Of a stretch of 64,000 nucleotides of DNA, positions 1 to 9,798 are shown piece after piece. Location: the NCBI GenBank assembly GCA_032622095.1, contig CP136061.1, positions 190,842,369-190,906,368 on the forward strand, written 5' to 3'. The position numbers were made by a program, and so were the translations under genes. The notes under the pieces were generated by a model. It was not told the DNA's origin. It did no database searches and was given only the letters and a program-made list of their open reading frames with translations. Every line of letters starts with the position of its first letter. The first letter of the stretch is position 1. Origin of the DNA: Siphonodentalium dalli (lineage: Eukaryota; Mollusca; Scaphopoda; Gadilida; Siphonodentaliidae).

Positions 1-47
1 AAATTCATATATACACGTTCTTCTCCAATGCTATACGAGGAATTAAA

Positions 48-178
48 ACACGTGGGTTGAAGACGCCACATTTGGTGCCGCTTGGGTCAGGGATGGAGAT
101 GAGAAGGACACAAGCAATGACAATGTTATAGTCGCCGATATTCACCAAAGTTATATATATATATATAGTCATCTCCAC
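48..178 (-). repeat. satellite-related fragment
   Basis: The reverse complement carries the hallmark phrases of the ~145-bp satellite arrayed at 43.95-45.3 kb: GGAGATGACTATATA, then a TTTGGTGAATATCGGCGAC-like string, then a phrase ending in a GGCACCAAATGTGGCG-like string. It is a single degenerate unit with no coding content. Confidence 0.5.
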
Positions 179-499
179 AATTCGTTGAAAGGAGTTTTTG
201 GCGTTCGAACTACACGATCTCGAAAATGGTGATCGAATTAAGTAACTTGAACAATTATATCTTCTCAACTGTCATATTTATATGGGGGCGGGAATCAGGG
301 CATCCATGTAGGCCATTTCGTGTGCTAGGAATAACAGATACATATAAGAAAGCATTAACAGTATCATTCTATTTAAGAGATACATATATTCTTGCAAAAT
401 GAGGGACCTTGAACCGTCAGAGGATGTCATATTAGAATGGCTCACGTATATATTATAAAACAATTTAGTCTGTCCCACTAAAGATATTTTCCACAAAAA

Positions 500-2080
500 A
501 GGATATCAATTTTGTCAAGAGAGATGGAAAAGTATAGAATTAAGGCCTGTTCAAAAACGTCTGAAGTACGCGCAGTTATAAATAAATAAATAAATAAATA
601 AATACTTCTTTATTGGTGGTTATTATAAAACACCAAAGCCAAATTCTGGACAAATTCTGCGCACCATTTGCCGACTTTCTTTATACTGTTATCAGTGGTG
701 CAACGATGACGATATTTTCCTACGTGTAACGTTTGTCACCCGTCATTTTTGACGGGCAATCTCCCATTATATAGATTTCATAAAAAGCGTGACGCTTTCT
801 GACTGAAACCACACTATAACAATTCACTTGCATACGTTTCAATTAAATATCCGTTTTCTAATGTTTCCATGTTAAATTCATTTAAGAACATTACTGACAT
901 ACATATAACTAATACTAATATTGTAGCAAAGCAATCAGTTTCAACTATCATATCACACTATATAGACGGTAAATCAATCCGCCTCTTCTGAAAATTGTCG
1001 GTGTTGGGGTTAGGGTAAGTTCTAGTCTCATTGCAAGATCAATTGATAACAGTCCCATCAGTGTCGTACAAAATTAACGATTTTTTTACAATAATTGCTT
1101 GACTTTTTTTCAATGCAGCACCCAGTATCATTTATTTAATCATATTATGTTTGGGCAATACATAATTGACATATTTAGCTCAAAAGAGATATCTATGTCA
1201 GACATATTTAGTTTGCTATTATTTTACTATTTCGTGATATCGTATTTTGAACCAGTTTTTCCGCGAAAAATGTTGCCACATCGAAAAGGTGTTGTACAAT
1301 GCCATTATCAGGTACCTTTTGTGATACTGATTAGAAATAAATCGGAAGCACGTCAGTTTGCTTCAGTGCCATGCTGACTTCAAAATGGCTGTGCATGCAA
1401 CGGCATGTGCCGTCTCCTATTTCCGAAGCAAACAGTGAAAACATGAATATAACTATAATAATAGATGGATATAACTATAATAGTTTAATTAGTATAGTTG
1501 AATCCAGGATGTGCCAGACCTGTAAACCTATAACATAATAACAAACCTCGTGATAAGCACCACATTCGGCCCATTCGTCGTAACAAGAGACCACATGCAT
1601 GTGGGTTACATCTTTCTTGAACAGCCGCTGTAAGTACTTTTCATTGGCCGCAATATTCTCCTCCATATTTGTTATTTAAGAATAAGAAATTTTCTAAAAT
1701 TACTCTGCGCACTGTCGCATGTGAAGTGATCTGTTTGTGTCTAGGTGTTATATAAGACAGTAGTACGGTAGGTGTCGGGGCCAGAAATAAAAACATATAC
1801 GTGCAGAATAGCATAATTATCATAATGTTCACCGAGTCCTGGTTAGGTCATGTACCCACTGGCGATGAACCAGCCGCATGCATGGTTGGTTGGCAATACC
1901 ACTCACAGCGCGTTAACATGGAGCTGCAAGACTATAATGGTGTCGTTTAAAGAAAGTTTTAGAAACCAAAGCGTCGCCATCCGAGCCAGGAACGGGAAAT
2001 AACAGAAAAGTGCTATAATTAATATGACGATGGCGTCAGGGGATTGGAGGAAGAAAGGTACCGCAACTGATTTCAAAGCC
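500..2080. other. no gene recognised; AAAT microsatellite
   Basis: AT-rich sequence without convincing coding. An (AAAT)n microsatellite occupies about 578-604 and could be the tail of an old retroposed element. The short open frames here have no recognisable motif and look like chance. Confidence 0.5.
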
Positions 2081-2084
2081 GATT

Positions 2085-2340
2085 ACCCCCAATTTAATAT
2101 ATATATATGTGTATGCGGAGAATCTAATCTTAAAAGCGGCGTATTATGGGGAGGAGGGCACCATAATTGATAAAATATTTTACTGACAATTATTACTAAA
2201 ATTAGATATAGATGTAGGTATACCCCCATAAGTAATACCAATGTGGTTTGAAGATGACAAAGTGGCATCCTCCGAATTATAGGGGTGGGGTCGCGGTACC
2301 AAAATTGATATACAAAAAATTGCCAATAGAAACATTAACC
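2085..2340. repeat. degenerate satellite-like units
   Basis: Two loosely similar stretches share phrases like GGGCACCATAATTGATA and GGTACCAAAATTGATA, about 150 bp apart. These resemble the 'price-tag' phrase of the 44-45 kb satellite (GTGCCCCTCCCC region). The match is weak and by eye. Confidence 0.3.
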
Positions 2341-2400
2341 ATATACAATGTTTGGTTACATTTTAACGGCAAACTGTGTATCAATGGTGTCGTCCCTTTT

Positions 2401-2562
2401 TCCGAAGGTCCGATACCCCGAAGGTCCAATACCCCGAAGGTCCGATACTCCGACAGTCGAATACGACGAAGGTACGATATATATATCGTACCTTCGTCGT
2501 ATTTGACATTCGGCGTATCGGACCTTCGGGGTATTGGACCTTCGGAGTATCGGACCTTCGGA
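2401..2562. repeat. large palindrome built of 16-bp tandem units
   Basis: A perfect 44-bp core palindrome (2460-2503, centred on an alternating AT stretch at 2481/2482) is extended on both sides by imperfect arms of about 60 bp. The arms consist of tandem 16-bp units such as CCGAAGGTCCGATACC. Further units in mixed orientation continue to about 2655. Open frames on both strands here simply follow the repeat. The DNA would form a long stable hairpin. Confidence 0.9.
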
Positions 2563-2891
2563 CGATCGGTATGTATACGCCAAAGGCCCGATAGTCCGAA
2601 GGTCCGATACCACGAATTAGATCCGATCGTCCGAAAGTCCCATACTCCGATTTTTATAAGGGTGATCAATTGATAGCGTAAATTTAATTATTTTAAAGCC
2701 TCTATCATTATATTATGCAAACGATGTATTCACTCAGTGACGTCGCGGCAGGGAAGGGGAGTTGAAGAAGTACTAGTCCCACCTATTTAGCCACAGCATA
2801 CATGCACTTGACCACGGGGTAAAATACTAGAATACCAACCAGTATAGAATATGAAGCTACTGCCGTCTCTTAAACTGTTTATGTCAATGGT

Positions 2892-2905
2892 GGGGGGGGG
2901 GGGGG
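2892..2905 (+). repeat. poly-G tract (14)
   Basis: Uninterrupted run of G. The reference length of such runs is unreliable because they slip in sequencing. Confidence 0.9.
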
Positions 2906-2949
2906 ATTTGAGCTTACATTTGACGAAGCTTTGTCGAGTCTATGAAACG

Positions 2950-3120
2950 CCACAGCTGCCTTATGTGGTCCCGTCCTTATGTGGTTTCCTTATTATATGA
3001 AGTGGTTTCACCATTATATTATGTGGTTACGCCATTATATGAGGTCGTGTCTTCATTATATTAGGTGGTTACGCCTTTATACAAAGCACATAAGGACGGG
3101 ACCACATAAGGCAGCTGTGG
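2950..3120. mobile_element. miniature TIR element (171 bp)
   Basis: A 34-bp sequence beginning CCACAGCTGCCTTATGTGGT at 2950-2983 is repeated exactly inverted at 3087-3120. The interior is a short tandem array of TTATATGANGTGGTTACGCC-like units. This is the architecture of a miniature inverted-repeat transposable element. It has no coding capacity, and I could not identify a convincing target-site duplication. Confidence 0.75.
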
Positions 3121-3256
3121 TATTCCATACGAGTCCATGCATGCATCATGCAATAGATGCCAATTCACCCGAACGGACATCATAACAGATTATTAGCTAT
3201 AATACATATTTTATCAATCGCACATACTTGCATTTTGTGGGGGGAATTTCGTTAAA

Positions 3257-4586
3257 CCCCTGTCACACTCAGGCTGGCGCTTGCATTGCGCTGAAAAGGT
3301 ACCAACATATGAGTAACACGCAGGAGGAGCGCGGGAAACTGTCCAAAATTGTCAAACTTTAAAAACAAAATATGCTCATATTGCGTTCCTACTTTGTCAA
3401 GTCTCACGCTCTTGGTGCGTCCAAGTCGCTGTCATTGTGTTGCTAGTACGTTCTCAATAAGTTTGCACAACGTTCTCTGCGCGGGCGCGGAGAGTATAGC
3501 TAGCGCCTCCTGCGTTCTCCAGGCATAGTCAGTTTTTAGGTTGTGGGGGAAAATACCTAACAATCCGCAATATATTAGCTGTCCGTTTAAACCACTGTCA
3601 CACTCCGCTGCGATCAGGCCGGCGCTTGCCTTGCGCTGAAAAATAATCAAAGCGCCAAGCGAAGCGCACTAAGGTATCCAATAACCTATTGGTGACGCAG
3701 TTGATACTGGCTAGGACGGGAGAGGGTTCCCGTAATCGCACCAGAGCGCCAGAGCGCCGCACTTGTTTTGTGCATGCACAAAAACAAGCGCAGAGGTTCG
3801 GCGTTCTGACCAGGACGCAGTGCTGTCGCCGTGGCAACGAAAAACGAGCGGCGTGAGCGTCCCGTTGACGTAGCAAGGATGCATACAACCTACTCGTGAT
3901 CGCAGCAAGAAATCATCTCTTTCGTCTCTCTCCCGACCTGATTGCGCTCTTTTTGCGCTACCACGTGTTATTGTGGACTGGTTCCCGATCATAGAACGTC
4001 CACACGATATTGCCACTGCAAATATGGCCCTCGCTATATGTCCAAGCGTGACAAATGGCGTTCTTACAACGCTTTCAGCAGGTTTACACTACGATCCCAC
4101 TTCTCACACACACTATCGGAGTTTGAATATAATATGTAAATTTAAACTGGAATCAGATGTACATGTATTTCGTCGCGAATGTGGAACATAATATAGGACA
4201 TGGAATACGCAATAAGAACAGTGCACGTGAAGTGGCACCTAAAGGAATCCAATGTATTCCGTATATACATGTGCTACAGTCATAAACAACATGGGAATGC
4301 TGCTGTCACCCCCCATATGTCATGTAATTCAAAAATAAGAAAGGCATATATTAAGCCGATCTATTTAGCCCTGACGAAATTCCGACTTATCACTATTATA
4401 CTAGTGGAAAATTTAATCGAAACAGATGCTCAATTTAAATTATGACTACATATCCGGAACATATAAAACATATAAGTTTGACAATTTCTGACACTTTTCT
4501 GCGCTTCTCCTGTGTGTTACTCGTATTTTGATACTATTTCAACTCAAAGCAAGCGCCAGCGTGATCGCAGCTGAGTGTGACAGGGG
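3257..4586. mobile_element. TIR element(s) of the CCTGTCACACTC family
   Basis: The terminal sequence CCCCTGTCACACTC followed by a GGCGCTTGCATTGCGCTG phrase occurs at 3257. It recurs at 3592 with an extra GCTGCGATCAGG insert, and in inverted orientation ending at about 4586. The 3592-4586 unit therefore has matching inverted ends, about 1 kb apart. Subterminal sequence (3960-4100) recurs inverted at about 4587-4900. No transposase frame is present, so these would be non-autonomous. A further inverted end lies at about 12351. Confidence 0.65.
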
Positions 4587-4665
4587 TGTGAGCAGATCGC
4601 ATTTCAAAGTGGGACCGTACTGTAAACCTGCTGTAAACGCCGGAAGAACGCCATTTATAACGCTT

Positions 4666-5664
4666 GGGCGTATAGCGAGTGCCACAGTCGCAGTGGCAGC
4701 ACAGCGTGGACGTTCTATGAGCGGGAACCAGTCTATATAACGCCTCATGACAGCGCAGAAAGATCGCGATAAGTTTGTGAGATAATCGCAAAGGGCGTAA
4801 TAATGACGGGAAAGACACGTAGTGAGTGCTGATTAAGCTTACTGTAGTAGCAAAGGACAAGATTGATTTCTTGCTGCGACCACGAGTAGCTAATATGCGC
4901 TGTTGCTACGTCCACACTACGCTCACGTCGCTCGCTTTGCGCTTTGCATTGCGTTGCCACGGCGAGAGTACTACGGAGCGGTCCTACTAAAACCCGACCG
5001 CACCCGACCGCACCGACCGGACCGCCCCAGGGGTCCGAGCGAGATGGGGTTTGCACTATCGTGTACAATGGACCCGAATGTACTAAAGTTCCAATCCCCA
5101 TGTCGATAGCTCGAGCGGACACGGCACTGTTAACCCCTGACTTGCGGCCGTTTCCGCCAGGTACGGGAAATCCAAAAAGGCGCCGACCGCACCTCCCCTG
5201 ACTGCCTGACCACGGAAATGGACATTATATCATGAAGGAAATACGGCTATTCATTCATGCGCGATCGGACAAGTCGAAAGCTGCAGCGGAAGTGAATAAA
5301 TTAACCCATACGCTGCTGCCGAATTCGCTATAAATGTACGCAAAAACGCCGCAATTAACACCCGCCGACCGGACCGCCCCAGGGGTCCGAGCGAGATGGG
5401 GTTTGCACTATCGTGTAGAATGGACCCGAATGTACCAGTGTTCCAATCTCCAAGTCGATAGCTCGAGCGGACACGGCACTGTTAACCCCTGACTTGCGGC
5501 CGTTTCCGTCAGGTACGGGAAATCCAAAAAGGCGCCGACCGCACCTCCCCTGACTGCCTGACCACGGAAATGGACATGTTATTGTCACATATTAATGAGA
5601 TGATACGACGACCCCGAGAGTATAGAAATAAAAGAAGTAATATCTGACTAAACACAAACTACAT
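4666..5664 (+). repeat. left ~1 kb direct repeat abutting the LINE
   Basis: This 999-bp block is repeated in the same orientation at 8808-9798. By eye there are about nine substitutions and five small indels, roughly 98-99% identity. Its left edge continues smoothly into the TIR-family sequence, because the inverted relative at about 3960-4095 spans the same junction. Its right edge is exactly where LINE endonuclease coding begins. Inside it is a shorter tandem duplication with a 352-bp period (phrases starting at 5014 and 5366). It is GC-richer than its surroundings and has no recognised product. Confidence 0.9.
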
Positions 5665-5723
5665 ACGTCCCTTACTATGACGGCGCGACTCCTTCGCTGC
5701 TCGATCACATTGTCATCTCCGAC

Positions 5724-7787
5724 ATGATGGTTAATTGTGTATCTAAAACTCATGTCACAGAAGATGCAGCAACTAATAGTTCAAACCACAGACCAGTGTT
5801 CTGTTGTATAGATGTAGCTCCTACACTAAAACCACCATCAAATTACACGAGGAAAAAATATCGCTGGAAATGTGAATACATGAAGTCTTATCAAGACAAT
5901 CTAACTTCCCTGTGCAAACCGTTACTGACCAAAGAGATAAACGACAAAAATGACCTTGATTCGTATTATCGCAATTGTGTCGACATTTTAATTGATAGCG
6001 CAGAAAAGACTATCCCTCCAATGTCCTACCACGCACACTTGAAACCATACTGGAATAAACAACTCAGCAGTCTGAGCTCTGATTGCAAGTCAAAATACAA
6101 ATTGTGGTCGCTTGCTGGTCGCCCACGAGTATTTACCTCATCCACGTATGTTCAGTATAAAGACGCTAAAAGGACTTTTAGGAAAGCTCATCGCTCTGCG
6201 TTCAATGCGTACCTATCCGATCAACAAAACAAACTTGAGTGCGACGCTGCCTCCAACCAAACGTCCTTCTGGCGGTCTATCAACCGAAACCGTTCGCATG
6301 TCTCTCAAATCGGATCGGTTATGGAATTCAATGGGTCTCTGACACGTGACGCAGATGAAACACTTTCTGGCTGGTCTGAGTACTTCAGAGAATTGTTCAA
6401 TCCACCACCCCACTCTGAGCCAGAGTTTGAGGACCACGTTACCAGAGAAGTTGTTAGCTGTGTTTCTCTTGCTAAAGATCCCGTGCAACCGAACTGCCCA
6501 CAGTGTCAACCAGTCGAACTCACCGAAATCGTTCTTCATGTGAGGAAACTGAAAAAGAACAAAGCGGGTGGCGCAGATGACTTATTGAATGAACATTTGT
6601 TGCACGCTCCGACTTCCTTCATAGAATGCATCAAAAGACTATATGACGGTATATTCCGCATGGGGTGGATTCCACCAACGATGAAAGAAGGAATAGTCAT
6701 TCCGTTATACAAAGGACCGCCTAAACCACCGACATCTCCTGATAGTTACCGTGCTATAACACTTCTATCGGTCCTATACAAACTATTCGAGTCCATTCTG
6801 TTGAGCCGTCTTCTTCAAAGCCACCAAATGAAACGATTTCCGAATGCACAACAAATGGGTTTTCAGAAAGGTATCAGCTGTTCGATGACGTCATTCATTC
6901 TCACGGAATCTGTATCATATGCCAAAGACAATAACTCCAATTTATATGTTGCCTTCCTTGACTCCAAGAAAGCCTTTGATAAAGTATGGCACACTGGCCT
7001 CCTGTACAAATTCATTCAGCTCGGATTTTCGCCACACTTTGTCAGTTTGTTGGAGAACATCCATTCGGATGTGACTAGCAAAGTACTATATGACGGCCGC
7101 ATGTCGCAAAGTTTCAAAATACTGCAATCTACTCGACAAGGTGGCGTTCTGTCACCTCTCTGCTATCTCGTCTTCATAGACGACCTACTTAACGAACTAG
7201 CAACTTCTCCATACGGACTAAGAATCTGCAATATCCCATGTGGCGCTCCTACTACTGCCGACGACATCGCTCTTCTGTCGCTATCGAAATCCGGTCTAGA
7301 ATCCTTGTTGAACATATGTGTGAAATATAGCAGGCGGTGGCGATTCGAATTCTCCTCCACGAAGAGCAAAATTGTTGTATTCAACGAGAATAAAAACTCA
7401 TATGACCCCTCGGGAAGGATATGGAGGTTGGGCAATCAAACTATTCAGGAAGTTACAGAATGTGCCCATCTTGGTTTAATTCAGGACAAGTTTGCGAAGC
7501 AGGTCAATTCCGCCTCTTCTGTGTCGACAAAAATGAGGAACAACTTTTTCAATATCATGGGTAACAAACTTATGAAATCCACTACACCCATCACCATGAC
7601 AAATGTCCTCAAAACTGTTGTTCTACCGAGAGCTCTCTACGGTGTCGAGGTGGTTCCTTTTTATCAAAGTTCCGCCATCACCATTATGAACAAAGCCGCC
7701 AGAACATGTCTCAAATACGCACAATCCCTCCCAAAACGAGCGTCAACTAGGCTATCGCTAGGTCTTCTTGGATTTCTACCAATTTAA
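5724..7787 (+). CDS. LINE endonuclease (C-end) / reverse transcriptase
   Basis: The 687-codon frame encodes the main part of a non-LTR retrotransposon polyprotein. The start is nominal: coding similarity continues upstream in the same frame to 5665, where the element is truncated. Residues ~20-35 close the endonuclease (NSSNHRP). A linker of about 250 residues follows, then reverse transcriptase: PLYKG, SYRAITLL, motif A FLDSKKAFDKVW near residue 413, motif B RQGGVLSP near 470, and motif C TADD near 510 in place of the more usual YADD/FADD. The catalytic aspartates are present. The frame stops at a TAA, but the matching protein continues in the same frame at 7788, so this is a nonsense codon rather than the natural end. 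Without the endonuclease start the copy is probably dead. Confidence 0.88.
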   Translation: MMVNCVSKTHVTEDAATNSSNHRPVFCCIDVAPTLKPPSNYTRKKYRWKCEYMKSYQDNLTSLCKPLLTKEINDKNDLDSYYRNCVDILIDSAEKTIPPMSYHAHLKPYWNKQLSSLSSDCKSKYKLWSLAGRPRVFTSSTYVQYKDAKRTFRKAHRSAFNAYLSDQQNKLECDAASNQTSFWRSINRNRSHVSQIGSVMEFNGSLTRDADETLSGWSEYFRELFNPPPHSEPEFEDHVTREVVSCVSLAKDPVQPNCPQCQPVELTEIVLHVRKLKKNKAGGADDLLNEHLLHAPTSFIECIKRLYDGIFRMGWIPPTMKEGIVIPLYKGPPKPPTSPDSYRAITLLSVLYKLFESILLSRLLQSHQMKRFPNAQQMGFQKGISCSMTSFILTESVSYAKDNNSNLYVAFLDSKKAFDKVWHTGLLYKFIQLGFSPHFVSLLENIHSDVTSKVLYDGRMSQSFKILQSTRQGGVLSPLCYLVFIDDLLNELATSPYGLRICNIPCGAPTTADDIALLSLSKSGLESLLNICVKYSRRWRFEFSSTKSKIVVFNENKNSYDPSGRIWRLGNQTIQEVTECAHLGLIQDKFAKQVNSASSVSTKMRNNFFNIMGNKLMKSTTPITMTNVLKTVVLPRALYGVEVVPFYQSSAITIMNKAARTCLKYAQSLPKRASTRLSLGLLGFLPI

Positions 7788-8477
7788 TATCAACTGCATA
7801 TCAAAAAACTTTGCTTTATGGGACGTCTTATCCATCTACCGTTCGGCCATCAATTACCATTACGACTGTTTGTCCTGAAAGCACACCTCTACAGACTATA
7901 CAGTCGCTCCAGTGGTTTTGTACAGGAAATGTTCTCCATATTAGCCAAATACGATCTTTTGAACTATTTGAACGACTACCTGGACATTGGGGTCTTCCCA
8001 AAACTGTCAACGTGGATAACTCTTGTGAAGGCAGCTGTCAGGGGAACGTTCATTTCCTCGTGGCAGACCAAAGTTTCGTCCGATCCATCCTTGCGAATTC
8101 TGTGGAAAGTTCACCCTAATCCCCTATCAAACTGGGCAGTCTGGAAACTTCTCCATGGAAACGCTCACATGTTGAAATATCTCAAAAACTTAGTACTGCT
8201 TCTCAACAGGACTACCTATGCCAACAATTTAGTGTGTCATCTCTGCAGCGAAGTGTACTCGAACGAAATCGACCACGCCATGTTCGTATGCTCTTCTCCA
8301 GCCGCACTCATTATTAGAAACTCTTTTTGGGAAGGGATTATCTCTCGTTTCGGCATACCCGAATATTTTCACCTTGCGTCGTTAGCCAGAGATGACCTGG
8401 TAGCAACCCTCCTCGGAAGTTCTCTGGAAACCCTAACAGAACACATATCTCACTGCCTCAAGAAACTAGTACTATAA
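7788..8477 (+). CDS. LINE C-terminal part with zinc knuckle, after a nonsense codon
   Basis: In-frame continuation of the reverse transcriptase polyprotein beyond the TAA at 7785-7787. The second LINE copy reads through the equivalent position, where this copy has the stop and that one has lysine (PVKQQIHLKKL). The segment contains the thumb/connection region and, near its end, a CHLC...H...C knuckle of the kind found at the C-terminus of many LINE proteins and thought to bind nucleic acid. The same arrangement is present in copy 2 (CAAC...H...C) and copy 3 (CKHC...H...C), which supports the reading. The first in-frame methionine after the stop is at 7818, but independent translation is not implied. 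The frame ends in a natural TAA; a 3' untranslated region of about 330 bp follows. Confidence 0.85.
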   Translation, partial: YQLHIKKLCFMGRLIHLPFGHQLPLRLFVLKAHLYRLYSRSSGFVQEMFSILAKYDLLNYLNDYLDIGVFPKLSTWITLVKAAVRGTFISSWQTKVSSDPSLRILWKVHPNPLSNWAVWKLLHGNAHMLKYLKNLVLLLNRTTYANNLVCHLCSEVYSNEIDHAMFVCSSPAALIIRNSFWEGIISRFGIPEYFHLASLARDDLVATLLGSSLETLTEHISHCLKKLVL

Positions 8478-8807
8478 TCTGCGAAGTTCCTGTACGTTCT
8501 CAGCACAATGATAAGGAATGGCGTACAGCAACCCGTGCCTCGTCCATTGTAATTATCTTCTCAACACCCACGCATGTTGTAACGACTAACTGTCATATCT
8601 GTTGGACAAATCAGATTTTCCTGCAACAAAAGCTGTTGTGAACATTCAAATGCATATATGCTTCACTCTCGTGGTTTCCAACACCTCTCCATACTTGTAC
8701 ATAACGGCCCACCACATTGGTCAGGGGAGCCCACTTTAATCCAACTGTATTTATATGTCATGTGTATCGATCTCTCCTATACTTGGAGGTAATAAAGATA
8801 TCTCTCT

Positions 8808-9798
8808 GGGCGTATAGCGAGTGCCACAGTCGCAGTGGCAGCACAGCGTGGACGTTCTATGAGCGGGAACCAGTCTATAACGCCTCATGACAGCGCAGAA
8901 AGATCGCGATAAGTTTGTGAGATAATCGCAAAGGGCGTAATAATGACGGGAAAGACACGTAGTGAGTGTCTGATTAAGCTTACTGTAGTAGCAAAGGACA
9001 AGATTGATTTCTTGCTGCGACCACGAGTAGCTAATATGCGCTGTTGCAACGTCCACACTACGCTCACGTCGCTCGCTTTGCATTGCGTTGCCACGGCGAG
9101 AGTACTACGGAGCGGTCCTACTAAAACCCGACCGCACCCGACCGCACCGACCGGACCGCCCCAGGGGTCCGAGCGAGATGGGGTTTGCACTATCGTGTAC
9201 AATGGACCCGAATGTACTAAAGTTCCAATCCCCAAGTCGATAGCTCGAGCGGACACGGCACTGTTAACCCCTGACTTGCGGCCGTTTCCGCCAGGTACGG
9301 GAAATCCAAAAAGGCGCCGACCGCACCTCCCCTGACTGCCTGACCACGGAAATGGACATTATATCATGAAGGAAATACGGCTATTTATCCATGCGCGATC
9401 GGACAAGTCGCAAGCTGCAGCGGAAGTGAATAAATTAATCCATACGCTGCTGCCGAATTCGCTATAAATGTACGCAAAAACGCGCAATTAACACCCGCCG
9501 ACCGGACCGCCCCCAGGGGTCCGAGCGAGATGGGGTTTGCACTATCGTGTAGAATGGACCCGAATGTACCAGTGTTCCAATCTCCAAGTCGATAGCTCGA
9601 GCGGACACGGCACTGTTAACCCCTGACTTGCGGTCGTTTCCGTCAGGTACGGGAAATCAAAAAAGGCGCCGACCGCACCTCCCCTGACTGCCTGACCACG
9701 GAAATGGACATGTTATTGTCACATATTAATGAGATGATACGACGACCCAGAGAGTATAGAAATAAAAGAAGTAATATCTGACTAAACACAAACTACAT
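8808..9798 (+). repeat. right ~1 kb direct repeat abutting the LINE
   Basis: A 991-bp direct copy of 4666-5664. It begins immediately at the 3' end of the LINE, at a point in the middle of the TIR-family sequence rather than at an element terminus, and ends where ordinary AT-rich DNA starts. The long open frames in both strands of this block occur equally in the left copy and show no known protein. Confidence 0.9.

Larger units (their letters stand above)
5665..8807 (+). mobile_element. 5'-truncated non-LTR retrotransposon (LINE copy 1)
   Basis: The element starts inside the C-terminal end of an apurinic-type endonuclease domain. The frame upstream of the first methionine reads through PSLLDHIVISD, then NSSNHRP with the SxH signature. 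It continues through a full reverse transcriptase and a C-terminal CCHC-type knuckle, and ends with a 3' untranslated region containing AATAAA at about 8791. Two related copies in the window (19.4-21.1 kb and 45.8-49.2 kb) share the same domain order. A related 3' end with the phrase GGAGGTNAATAAA occurs near 21.3 kb. It copies RNA into DNA at a nicked target; the clade was not assigned. Confidence 0.9.

Noticed and set aside
2248-2673. Open frames of 130-141 codons on both strands
   Set aside because: Produced by the 16-bp tandem palindrome; both strands give the same words.
8943-9335. 130-codon open frame (and similar frames on the minus strand) in the GC-rich block
   Set aside because: Frames are open on both strands because the block is GC-rich. 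The frame differs by indels between the left and right copies, and no motif is present.
4666-9798. Long terminal repeats of an LTR retrotransposon
   Set aside because: The blocks lack TG...CA ends, primer-binding site and polypurine tract. The internal protein has LINE-type endonuclease and reverse transcriptase, and no protease, integrase or capsid.
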